From Macrolepiota albuminosa (Eukaryota > Basidiomycota > Agaricomycetes > Agaricales > Agaricaceae): a stretch of 64,000 bases of DNA. Below the pieces are notes generated by a model. It was not told the DNA's origin. It saw nothing but the letters and a program-made list of their open reading frames with translations, and searched no databases. The position numbers were made by a program, and so were the translations under genes. Below, piece by piece: positions 1-11,227 of the stretch. The first letter of the stretch is position 1. Each line of letters starts with the position of its first letter. The stretch spans positions 164,567 to 228,566 of the forward strand of contig JAMWFC010000035.1 in assembly GCA_027475525.1 (NCBI GenBank), in the 5' to 3' direction.

Positions 1-58
1 CTGTTCTGAGGTCTACTTTAGTAGACCGAGGTTTTACTACCTGCTTTGGCATGCATTT

Positions 59-375
59 TGTCCTTGAAATTTGTGCCTCTCACATGATCTCAGCTATTGC
101 TGTGTCTTTTTCTCTACAGCTATGTCCTCAATATTTGCTCTCTTTCGGCTATTTTTACTGGCTATTACTACCAGCTATTACTACTATGTCCTCAATATTT
201 GCTCCTTTTTGGCTATCTTTACCAGCTATTACTACTAGCTATTACTATGTTCTTGATATTTGCTCCTTTTCAGCTATTTTTACCAGCTATTTCTACTGGC
301 TGTTACCACCCATGTCCTCAAAATTTGCTCCCTTTCAGCTATCTTTACTGGCTATTATGTTGCTCCTCTTTTTTG
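59..375. repeat. Minisatellite, about 63-bp unit, 4-5 copies
   Basis: A unit beginning ATGTCCTCAATATTTGCTC recurs at about 122, 186, 246 and 313 with small length changes (spacing about 61-66 bp), and a poorer copy lies at about 59. Each unit also holds an internal CAGCTATTACTA-type subrepeat. Copies are imperfect, so the array is not recent. Confidence 0.75.
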
Positions 376-504
376 CTATTTCTGCTGAGTAATTAATCAA
401 TTTTTTTATGTTAAAGAATTATACTTTTATTTTTTATATAAAGTTGTTTTTTTCTGTATTGAGTGCATTATTGTTTTTTTCTTTTACCAAGTTGAGAAAT
501 TCTG

Positions 505-600
505 TTTTTTTAAATATGTGTATATGTATGTTTTTTTAAATGTGTGTGTATATGTTTTTTTTAAATGTGTGTATGTTTTTTTTTAAATGTGTGTAATTTA
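505..600. repeat. T-rich tandem tract
   Basis: Four imperfect units of poly-T followed by AAATGTGTGTAT-like sequence, spaced about 25-32 bp apart. Low-complexity DNA with no coding signal. Confidence 0.6.
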
Positions 601-799
601 TTACATTTAGTACCTAAAAAGAGGAGCATGCGTAAAAATTGTACAATTATGTAATTATTTTTTCTGCTCTAGCAGTCATTATTCTGTTCTCTTCATTTAT
701 TTTCATTTTTGAAAATTAGACCACATTGTTTTTAGTATTCATAGAATTTTTTGATTTTTTCTATAAGCTTGTATAGATTCAGTTTTTTGTCTAATAGAA

Positions 800-918
800 T
801 GTGCTTATATAAGCTAATGCTCCATCAATAGTTTATGTAAGCTGATGCTTCAGCAATAGCTTATATAAGCTGTTGCTCTGGCAGTAGTTAATATATAAGC
901 TATTGCTTCTGTAATAGT
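800..918. repeat. Minisatellite, about 34-bp unit, 4 copies
   Basis: Four imperfect copies of a unit resembling TTATATAAGCTGATGCT followed by a CAGCAATAG-like half. Imperfect and presumably old. Confidence 0.6.
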
Positions 919-1949
919 TTATCATTTGATCAATTTGTTCTGAAATTGCATTTTGACATTTGATTAAGTTTATAAATTTGCTTTTTTTTTAGCATTTTAT
1001 ACCTAGTCATCAATTTGCTATGATGCTAAGTGTCAATAAATAAAAATTGTACATGAGAGTGTCAATCTATAACTCCTTTTATTTATGCATATTTAAAGAG
1101 TCAACTGTTATGATTTTAGTCTTTTATCTACATTAACTGATACTATCACATATTATGGATTGCAAAACCACAGAGAGGTGCAGAACATGTTTTTTTAAGA
1201 GATCACAACATCTTTATATCTGATTCTCTTCAATCTTAATATACTTATATACATATATTTTAGATTTTAAATTTGATGTGAATTAAGCTTGCTGTTGCAT
1301 TGCAATTGCTTGATCATTGGACAAAATTTTGCAGTTTCTAAAAAGACTGTTCTTGGTTTTAATCTCTAGACTTTATTTTTGCTCAAGCTTCTGGATATAG
1401 ACTGAGTATAATATAAAGAAAGCTCTGGCCAAGTTTTTAGATTTCTCATGCTCTTGGGAGGAATATAGAGGCTGATCTTATATTTTGCATGACACTATAT
1501 GATTTCTATTTAATTAGAATTTGAAGTTTGCTTTACATTATCAACAATAAAAAACATGTGACTGCTTTAAGAAGCTGAAATTTACTTAGTTCTGTGACAG
1601 TTTTCTGAAGCAGAGATACAACTGGCAGTGTGACAAACTGTGACCTGTGACAAAAGTTTTGCAACTCCCTGTTTTTGTGTTTTGGCCATTCAGCTTTCTT
1701 TCAAGAGAATTCCATACTATGCATCTACAAAGATAAATTTATAAGTCTCTAGTCAAGATATTAGCCTACTGATACCTGAAATTTGATCAGAAAAAGATGA
1801 GCCCGATGTGCTGCAATTGTTGATTTTGCAGAAAGTTTTGCAACATCCAATTGATGATAGTACACTTAATATATTGAAATAAATAATTAGAGAGCCATTA
1901 GAAACTGAGAAACTTTAATTAATTATCTTGAATATAATTTATATCTTGT

Positions 1950-2123
1950 TGTAACCTGAGGTTACGGGCTAGAACTATCTTGTGTGTTCCACACAGTGCT
2001 AAATCAGACCGCAGTATCAGATTTAACTAGAACTAGAGTGAATACAAGATGTTAAGCTTATGTAATACTCTACTGAATGATTATAGCGTTGTTGACACTG
2101 GTAACAAGTGTGAGTCCGTTACA
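1950..2123 (-). repeat. 3' LTR of gypsy element 1 (174 bp)
   Basis: Starts TGTAACCTGAGG and ends GTCCGTTACA on the plus strand. It differs from its partner at 12983-13156 at 8 of 174 positions, all transitions and no indels. It is the 3' LTR because the coding strand is minus. Confidence 0.95.
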
Positions 2124-2133
2124 TACCCCCCAA
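2124..2133 (-). promoter_or_regulatory. Candidate polypurine tract of element 1
   Basis: On the minus strand the run TTGGGGGGTA lies directly before the 3' LTR, where the plus-strand primer of an LTR retrotransposon is expected. Short and partly T-containing, so only a candidate. The rest of the 2134-2468 stretch is untranslated sequence with no feature I recognise. Confidence 0.45.
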
Positions 2134-2468
2134 TGAGACCGAATACTTGGTCTTAGGAAGGGAGGTGGAGTGAAATGAAAGATGCACTATAGTGCAAGCA
2201 ACAGAATAACACGTGTATCACGTTGCTGCAAAAAGTTAGCATTATTCACGTAGTAGGTGTGTCATCTAGACACAATAGCGGGCAGTCTTTTATCAGACGG
2301 GTGCACATGGGATGCCAGTGGTGACAAGATATAATTAAGTAAATATAAACAAAATAGGGTGACCCCTCCTCTGGGTCCGCTGTATCTACACGCTACTCTG
2401 AAGTGCATATCAGCTGAAAGGTTTCGAGTGAAGTACTCAGAAGTACCTACACAATAAAAAACATGGGT

Positions 2469-3569
2469 CTAGGACCCGGATGTCGATGCTCCCACAACTG
2501 CACCCGTTTTAATAACCATTGACTCCTCCTCCAGTGCGACGTTAATCATGGGAGGGGGAGGCGCCGATTCCGTCCTCGGTGGGGTTATAGGCCCCTTGAC
2601 TGCAGGCGTGTCTACCACCATAGACTCTGTTAGTGCGACGTTAATCGCTGAAGTAATGGTGGGTAGCGTACTATGCGCTGCCATGTGTTTTAGGAGATTA
2701 ATCCAGTTCAGGTCCATGCCAATCAAATAGTAGAGGCCATTGGCCTCAGGGTTTTCCGGAAGATTGCTCTCCTCGTGGTGCTTGAACATCAGACAATAGT
2801 GGTCGTCTTCGGTCATCTCCCACCATCCATCCCATTGCGGGATTGCGGCCGGGATGCCATACTTGGAAAGGCGCTCCATGCGCTTGTTGTCGACCTGTTT
2901 GAAGATGTCCATGGACATCGTGAAGGAATGGAACTGCTGTTCCAGGAAGACTACGCCATAAGTGTAGGCGTGGTCCACCCATTTCAGCAGAATCTGGTTG
3001 TGTAGAAGGACGCATAACACATTGTTGTCGGAGAAGTTCTGGGCCTGGTCGTCGGGCACATGAACTTGGTGAATTTTGAGCTTTGGCCCACGCTGGGGCT
3101 CAAATGGTTGCTTGGGGAACATGGCGTCATATGAGGCAATTGCCTCTCGATACAGCCCTGGATGGGCCACAACAAGGGTCATGTGCCGCACGATCATGGG
3201 CTTGGCTGCACTGTTAGTGCATAGAGCTCGACATAAGGCAAACCCAAAGAGGGTCCGCCAGTGCATGCAGTAGGCATGATTCACTGCGATGTCCTGATAT
3301 GTATTCTCCAGTCCGGGTCGACCAAAGACCAGCGCATACTGTGCCAGCTGGTCTAAGTCGAATGGTGTGGCTGGATCTTGAGCATGCATTACGTGCAGCA
3401 CCGTGGAACCATTGTCTTTTGTGCGCAAAAAGTGCCCCAGGATGTGTTGTCGCTTAATAAGAGCGATGTCATCAGGGCCCTGCATCAGGTTGACGAGGTC
3501 CTGGTACTGAGGCTCCTTCATTAGGAGCTGCATAGTTCAGTCATGCAGAGCCTCAACTGTTCACTGTGC
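2469..3569 (-). pseudogene. Element 1, 3' ORF, distal half (unknown function)
   Basis: An open frame of 354 codons runs 3533-2469 and can be followed upstream, through TGA codons at 3537-3539 and 3561-3563, to about 3570. The translation is globular-looking, with many aromatic, His and Cys residues (for example W-D-G-W-W-E-M), and ends in a Pro/Thr-rich tail. I recognise no domain. It has no signal peptide, no membrane anchor and no furin-like site, so the env-like position does not make it an envelope gene. It is probably continuous with the frame at 3590-5339, interrupted by decay. The function is unknown. Confidence 0.6.
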
Positions 3570-3589
3570 AAACATCTGAAGCTCTGTGA

Positions 3590-5339
3590 TCAACATGTAC
3601 GTGACAATTCTGTCGCAACACGGAACGTGAACATTCTTATAATATTTATAGAGCTGTCCAGCTCTAGCGGAGTGCAGGGAAGACCGCACGGGGCATGCTT
3701 GTACACAATCGTGCCTGGGATGTGGGCAGGATGGCCAGAGGCATACTCATACAACGCCGCTCTATTGGCATCAGCTCCCATCAGCACCGTATTCGTGGCA
3801 TACGAATAATAGGTGCAATGGCTGAGTGCTCCTCTAAAGCACCAATTCATTCGCTCGATATCGAGCGGCCCCCATACCTTCACCCCCAAGCCATCGGGAA
3901 TCCTCTCTGAGAACTCATCCTCGGCCCTATATTTCAGGGCCTGTAGCTTCTTGGCATGGTTCGCCTTCTTCTTTGTGATGCGCTTATTGCACAATACTTG
4001 TTGGAATCGGTCTGCTGCCGATTCTCCCTCCTCTCTGTCCTTCTCCTGCTCTGAGCTTGACTCTCCATAGTCGCTCTTGTCGGACAAGGATGCTACTGGT
4101 GCTTTGCCTTTTCCAGGCACAGGTTTTCCTCTCAAGGTCGCCACCAGACCATCATATTGCCCCGGTGTGCAGGGGTCTGGGGTCAAGACAACCATGGAGT
4201 AGTATTCTGGCAGGGCCGGTACAAACACCGGCAATATAAAGAGCATCTGGACTTCTCCCGCTCATGCGGGAATGCCAGCAGGGAAGATTATAACCTCTAA
4301 TTTGGAGGCATTGAGAGGCGGCTTGCAGCTGCGATGCTGACAAGACGGCCCCGACTTGGTCGGGGCGGATGATTCTAATTGTGGCTGAGCTACTGGAGGG
4401 GCAGGCACATTTTGTGCCAGAGTTCTCTCTCCAGGCTCAGCGCAAGGGACAACGGTAACAGGCGCTCTTGGCGCCACAGCAACGGGTTTGGGCCCTATAG
4501 GTGGAGCCCAAGACGATGCAGATTCCTGCTGGCCCAGAGACAGCCCTGCTAAGGGCTCACTGACTGCAGTCAGTGACTCTGGAGGGGCCTGATGGGCCAG
4601 AGCGGGCAACTGCAATGACAATGCAATGGGCTGAGCAGGCAGCTCAGAGCACGCAGATTGCGCAGCCAGTGGCATCCTGGCTCATGGAGTCAACCGCTCG
4701 AGTGGGCTGATACTTGGCCCTCTTGACCTCAGCAGTCAGTTCCTCAAAAGAAGACACTTTGCACTTAGATGCATGTTCAATCTGCTCCAGTGCTGCTATG
4801 CGCTGCCTCTTCATCAGCTCGATCTGATCGAGCAAGCCCTCCATCACCATTACGGCCAAACTGTCCTGTAGGAAGGACGCAGTTGCAGGAACTGGCTGTT
4901 CCGCTGCTTCCAACCTACTCAGGAGTGCGTCTGGCACCGACAACTCCTGCGCTTGTGGCGCAGGTTCAACATACAATTTGACCATGGGCCAATGCACCCA
5001 TGGTACTGATGGCAGCCCCGTCACTGCACCCGCATACGTAGGTCTTGATGCACCTAAGCGCAATGACGGTTCCTGGTAGGAGCGCTTGTAGCGCATGCTA
5101 TTCTCCGGGCGCTCATAGCGCCCTTTGTCATCAACATCCATCTCCTGCGAATAATAGGGAGTTTGATACAGCAGCGGCTTCTTGTGGCCTGGATAGGCCA
5201 CGCCCGCTGACTGATATTGGCTTACCGCTGGATATGGCGGCTGCCTCTGATACTGACTAATAGATATATTCGGGGATCTCCCTCCTCCACTAGAGCCTTG
5301 CAGGCTCTGATCATTCTTTTGCAGCCCCCAATAGGCCAT
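3590..5339 (-). pseudogene. Element 1, 3' ORF, proximal half (unknown function)
   Basis: Three pieces follow one another in sense: 5339-4644 (231 codons), 4675-4262 (another frame, overlapping) and 4246-3590 (same frame as the second). The first is Tyr/Gln/Pro-rich and ends in a short helical charged stretch. The second is Ala/Pro-rich and disordered. The third begins hydrophobic, then has an acidic Ser/Glu region and a Lys-rich segment (R-I-T-K-K-K-A). At least one frame change and one stop (TGA at 4262-4264) interrupt it. It follows the integrase frame by 163 bp, so it may have been expressed from the same transcript or a subgenomic RNA. No known family recognised. Confidence 0.55.
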
Positions 5340-5501
5340 TTCAAAGCAACACGTCAGCTATATGTATTGAAACTAAGAAAAGAGAAAAAAGAAACAATCT
5401 CCCAACTCTGCCAGTGGTGTAAACAACCACACATACACGCCACCTGGTCAATCACCAGCTATCAAAGTGGACTTCATCCACCTTCCACCACCCTATGTGC
5501 G

Positions 5502-8500
5502 TTATGCACGTTTTGCTAGTTGTTGAGGGTGTTTCACACCCTGCAACTCTAGGTACCTGTCCATCGCTGCAAGGTCTTTGCAGTTCACTAGCGGTTTCCA
5601 GGTTGTATCACCTAAGCTCCACCTTACCTCGAATTCGAGGTTTCTCTTTGTCCACCTATGACCTATGATGTCATCCACAAACCATTTCTGGTCATTACCA
5701 GTTTCAAAGTCATACGGCTCTGGAGTTGCACGATTAGGAAAGAGTGCATCACTACTGGCCTTATACGGTTGCAACAGCAACACATGGAACTTGGGAACTA
5801 TCCTGTGTGCTTGCAGCGCATGGGGTAGTTCCAGCACGTAGTTAAACGTGCTTGGCTCGGCCTCAAGGACCCTATATGGTCCAATCCACTTCGGACACAG
5901 CTTACTTGCCCTGCCTTTCGGCAGGTTCAAGTTCTTTGTCGAGAGGTATACTAGGTTCCCCTTCTCGATGTCCGGCTCATCACGTCTGCGATTATTCGCA
6001 TGTTTGGTCTGCCATATGCGCAATTCTATAATTGCATCATGGGCCTCTGCCAAGTTCCCTAGCACATTGCATGGAAACTCCTTTACTCCCACATGAATAG
6101 CTTTGTCAGTACAAAGTTCACAAATCATAGATGGCATGTAGCCATTGTTGAGTTCAAAGAGTGAATATCCTGTGGTTTCCGATATGCTCACGTTTATCGC
6201 AAATTCCATGAGTGAACATCTATCCACCCAGTCCTTCTGATCAGGATGTACGAATGCTCGCAGTATTTACGCAATATTTCTATTTGCGTGTTCTGTTTGA
6301 CCATCTGTTTGCAGATGAAATGACATCGACATGAGCAACTTTGCTCTGAGCAGTTTGTGCAGCTCCTTCTACCATTTGGAAGTGAACTTAGCATCTCAAT
6401 CGCTTACAATCGAACTTGGCAATCCATGGAGGCACACTATCTTCTTGAAATAGATCCACAACAAATCCGACGCTGTCATGGTGGTTCTCACTGGAATGAG
6501 ATGGACCATACTGGTCATTCTGCAGATCACTACCCAGAGGTAGTTAAACCCTTTCAACTCAGGAAACGGACCTATAAAATCCATCCCAATCAAATTCCAG
6601 GGTTTGACTGGTATAGGAAGCAAATGAAGCTTTCCCAGTGGCTTTAATGTCGATACTTTCGACTGTTGACATAGCTCGCATGTCGAGCAGAATTGGCTCG
6701 TTTCTTTGGCCATTTGTGGCCACCAGTACTAGCGTTGCACATAGTCCAGCGTTTTCTGAGTTCCAAAGTGGCCCACTACTCTATGGGCCTGGTCCAGGAT
6801 AGTTGTGATTAACGACCTCTCCTGGAGAATGCAGATGACTTTGGACCCCATGGGTCTGGTAAGGTAGACAAGCTGCTGCTCCACCCTGAAGTGCGGATGT
6901 GCTTGGATATTGTTCAGAATTTCTAAGAAGAGATTATCATCCTTGTATCCCTGCTGGATACGTGTGCGGAATTGTGCATTGCCTAAGTCGGCCGGTGCAG
7001 GGTTATGGTCCTGTGACTCCAGCACCTGCTGGAGCGTTATATCAGTGCCTCTTGGAGGCACCTCTTGCCTCGTCTCTTCACTTGGCTGAGGGACCTCATG
7101 CTCCACCAGCACCTGGGCCTCGATATTGCAAGCTTCTTGCTGTTCGTGCAGTCGCTTACTGCGACGTGTTTCCTGCGCTTGCATTGCGCGTAGCTTGACC
7201 CTATGTTCCTTGATCTCATGAAACCAATGCAGGGGCAAGTCTTCGCCCTTTGGATCAATACATTTGTCCACCTGGACATAGTCATGCGCATCATAGACGT
7301 CATCTCAGATATCACTCTCAAAATATCGAGATAGGCAATCCGCGACTTTGTTCAATTCACCTTTTACATAGGTGATGTCAAACTGGTACCACAACATGTA
7401 GTCAATCCAGCGACGTTGTCATGGAGATAAGTGCACCTGAGTCTTGAAAAACTCTAGTGCTTTGTGATCCATAATGATGTGGATCTTGTATTCCATCAGT
7501 TTATCCTCTCATTTTAGGAGGGCTTCCAGGATCGTGAATGTTTCTAACTCATGTACAGCATAATTCTGCTGGGCAGCAGTGAATTTACGGGACATAAATC
7601 CTGCTGGTCAGCAAGTCTGCCATGTTTTACCTTGGCCAAACATGGCCCCAACCCCAGTCTTCGATGTGTCACATATGAGCCATATGGGCTCGTCGATGCG
7701 TGGATCAATTGGCCAGATGACTGGTGTCTTTGTGCAAATGTGCTTAATCATCTCAAAGCACCGCTGATGCAGTAGTCTCCAGTGAAAAGGGGACCCATTC
7801 TGGGTCATGGCCATAAGTGGCCCTGTGTATGCAGTGATGTCTGGCAAAAAGTTGCCAATATAGTTTACAAGTCCAACGAATTGTTGGATATCATTATATG
7901 TGCGTGGAGTATGCCACTCTTGAATTCGGTTGAGCTTATCCATGTCTGGGTGAATACCTTTCTCATCAATGACATGACTGAGACAATCTATACTAGTTGC
8001 ATACAACTCACACTTCTTCCATTTGAGATAGAGGCTAGCCTTACATAGTCGTTCAAATACAACTCATAGGTGCTGCTCATGCTCCTCAATGAAGTCAGAA
8101 AAAATGAATATATTGTCTAAATAGACGTGCATAAACTTTCTGATCACATCTCGGAAGATTGAGGTCATTAACCTCTGAAATGTCACTGGTGCATTACAAT
8201 CATCAATCTGCATGATGTTACTCACAAACGTCCCCATCAGGGACAAGAACAGCATCTTTGGTATATCCTCTTCGCGTATGCAAACCTGTTTGTACGCGTC
8301 TGTTAGGTCAATTTTCGACCTATACTTTGCTGTCGCAACATCTTCGCGTATGACTTCCTGATCTGGAAGAGGTGTGACATCCTTGACTCTGTTATCATTG
8401 TGCTGTCACACATCCAATGCAGTCCTCAATGTTCCATCCTTCTTGGGGATACAAAGTAAGGGTGCAGCTTGCACTGCTAGTTGTGGTTCCCACCACCTTG

Positions 8501-9380
8501 CGTTTATGTATCTATTCGTCTTTTCACGAAGTTGATCCTGTAGTGCTTGTGGGCAGTGAGGCGAATGATATTTGTACTGCTTGTTATTGTCAATGAGGTT
8601 AATCTCATGATTAACCTCCCGCCACAGAGGAAGCTCTTCCTTTGTTCCGTTGACAATATCAGCAAACTCCTGTTGCCATTGCTGGCGCAATTGAGGGATA
8701 TCCTCCTCTGTAAGGCTCACAGCCTTCCCTTTCCCTTTTGCTATGTGTGCTATATGCAGCTGAACCTTTGGTTCAAATTGCTCCCATAAGGCATGTACGT
8801 GCTCCTCTGTGAGATCTCCTGGGTTCAACCTTACAACCGGTGGTTTCTCCAACACTCTTGTCGTACTCACCGATGACTGCACGCTTCTTGCTTTCAGCGA
8901 GAGTCCATCAAATATGATATCCGATGTTTCGGAAATCTCGTCCTCTCGTGCATGACGGTACACTTCTCCCGTCTGGGTTGCCTGCACCCTTCCCATAGCA
9001 TGCGTCACCATTGATGCCACCAACTCATTCCACTTCTGTGGCATTCGTGGGTCATATGCCCATTGCACTACTGGCTGAGACATTGGTCGATCCCTTAGCA
9101 ACCTTGTGCTTCCCACAGTTCCCATCATACTGTATACCTCATCCTTGATGAGGTCCTCAACCTTCACTCGAGAGCTAGTCGGCTGACATTCCAGCGACTC
9201 CACCACACGTTTACCACACTCATTCTTGCACTGTACAGCCTGTTTAGGCTTTCCATTGATATACCCAGTCACATCCGAGTGCTTCCCCTTCTCCAGAGTT
9301 CCTTGAAACTCTTCTTCCAACATTAGTATAGCTGGCGAATCTGCTGGCAGGCTTCTCAGTGGGACCAGTTTGTCCTCCAC
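5502..9380 (-). pseudogene. Element 1 pol: RT, RNase H, integrase, chromo-like domain
   Basis: All pieces lie in one frame (9380-8406, 8255-8064, 8006-7608, 7271-6729, 6713-6396, 6227-5502), split by at least nine in-frame stops, mostly TGA. Order: RT with the box Y-L-D-N in place of Y-L-D-D (about 8113-8125); RNase H region with I-C-D-T; integrase zinc-binding H/H/C/C (about 6670-6800); catalytic core with G-M-D-F-I-G and a broken S-D-x-D; a C-terminal chromo-like segment (W-F-V-D-D-I-I ... W-K-P-L) near 5560-5700. Copying of element RNA and insertion would need all of these. The stops and the Asp-to-Asn change at the active site make this copy inactive. Confidence 0.93.
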
Positions 9381-9432
9381 CTCAGTCGCTCTCCTGCGAC
9401 CATCTAGTCAGTTGCGTTCATCACACCGCTTT

Positions 9433-11199
9433 TCAGTTGCGCAATAGTGCCTCAGACAACCATTTGTGTCGTTCAACACGACTTTCTCTGCCTTCAAAGG
9501 CGTACCATTTACAACGACCATGAAACAGCGTACCAATGATCATGTTGTAGCGATCAAAATTTGCTATGTCTACATATTCCTTGGTCGACATCCCTGACGT
9601 CTTTATTCTAACTTCAGCGCCAAACTGCACCATGGCACGACTCCCTACAGTCCTCAGCTGGAGCATCAATGGCTCCTCCAGTTCATGAATGCAAATCACG
9701 TTGACGTGAGCAAACTGGGGCGTAATGCCCGTAGTGGTACTCCCTGAGTCCCACAGTGTCCATGCCGGATGTCCATTGACATCAACATACATGACCAGGC
9801 ACTCCTTCTCCTTGGGAGTATAGCATGGCCGCTGCAACTTATTAGTTGCCTTCTGCAGGGTTACGTGTCTCATTCGGACGTGCTGATCTCCACGGCACTT
9901 AGTTAGTGCAAACAGGTGTTCCTCCTCGTCATCACAAGCATAATAGTCGCTGTCGTACACGTCTACTGCAACGTATTTGTTGCCATCAATCTGGACGCTC
10001 TCAGCGTCATCCACTTCTGACCTGTCAGCCTCTACCTGCGGCTCTTCCTCCACTTTTTCAATGATCTCATTGTCCTCATCATCACTGATGACATTGCTAG
10101 GTGCCGCCGCCATATGGGCCGCTTGGATGTGTGCCTTAGGAGGGATGGGACATTCCTTAGCAAAATGCCTACTCCTGCCACAGTTGTAGCACACCAAAGG
10201 GTCTCCAGCAGGCCTTCTCTGGGCCGCTCCTGGGGCCCCAGTGGGTTTGCTTGCCATACGCGCTGCAGGTGCTACTACCCCTCTTGCTGCTACTTGGTTT
10301 TGACCCAAAAAGGGTCGACTATCCTTCGCTGGCAATTGTCCAGCAGGCTTCGATCAAGGCCATTGGCCTCCAGGGATTGACTTGTGGACAACAAATCGCA
10401 AGTTGCAATTGTTCTCCATCTCCGTCTGTTTGGCCAGGAAGGTCCCCACCTTCACTGCCTGACAGTTCACGGTTCCTTGGCATGAACTACGCTGCTTATA
10501 ATGGTTTGCAGTCTGTGTCAACTGTTTATAACGAATGGCATATGCCAAAAATTTGGTCACAGTATTGACCTCTGGAGACAAATTGTTATTGCGTATTAAC
10601 GCTCTCCTCATGTCTGCAGGTATTCCATCCAGGAATGTCTTGCAAATGGTGTATTCGTCTGGATAGACGGCCATGTTCTGCGCATGACCCACCAGATCAT
10701 CATAAAAGGTCTGGACGCCAGTCTTAGCGTCATACACTGCCTTTCTAAAGGCATCACAAGCTTCCTGCATTGTAGCAGCATTGACGAAGCGATTATACAG
10801 TCCTATCAGGACTTCTTTAAATGTCCAATGCGATTTGTCACGATTAATGTGGAGAACATGGCAATGGAACCAATTCCGAGCCTCTCCCTCCATAAATTTG
10901 TGTAGCACAAATATCCTTTCCTGGTCCATGTCGTCTCCACCATAGCAGCAGGCTGCCAGGTGGTAGCAAACATCCATGGCCCAGTCCTCCAACTGGGAGA
11001 ACCTATGTCCTCTGGCATACACACATATGTGCTTACCATCGGATTTGTGGGGACTTACCCCAGCAGGGAATTTAAACCTGACTTCAAGGGAGTCGTCCAC
11101 CAAACGAGTGAGACGGTCATGCATATGATCCATATGAATCCTGACTGCCTCATTCATTCCAGGCCTACTTTCACGCAATTCATGAGGTGCGGGCATCAA
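9433..11199 (-). pseudogene. Element 1 gag-protease
   Basis: One frame from the Met at 11199, with a single TGA at 10354-10356, running to a TGA at 9433-9435. The N-terminal part is a retrotransposon gag capsid domain (R-N-W-F, A-Y-A-I-R-Y). Then comes a CCHC zinc knuckle (C-Y-N-C ... H-F-A-K-E-C, about 10145-10190), an acidic linker and an aspartic protease motif L-W-D-S-G-S (about 9745). Gag would form the particle and the protease would cut the polyprotein. RT-integrase lies in a different frame, so either a programmed shift or an indel separates them at about 9380-9433. Confidence 0.9.
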
Positions 11200-11227
11200 A
11201 AATGCCCAGGAACTGCAAAACAGATGT

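Larger units (their letters stand above)
1..1949. other. AT-rich gene-free flank with minisatellites
   Basis: This stretch is very AT-rich and has almost no CpG. It holds three minisatellite tracts, listed separately, and otherwise no coding region I can support. The two overlapping open frames at 51-396 only translate the first minisatellite and are not genes. It looks like decayed transposon or satellite DNA and ends at the target-site duplication CTTGT of the gypsy element. Confidence 0.6.

Noticed and set aside
51..396. Two overlapping ORFs of about 100 codons
   Set aside because: They translate the minisatellite; composition is repetitive and no start or splice context is convincing.
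2469..5339. Envelope gene of a retrovirus-like element
   Set aside because: Position fits, but there is no signal peptide, transmembrane segment or cleavage site.
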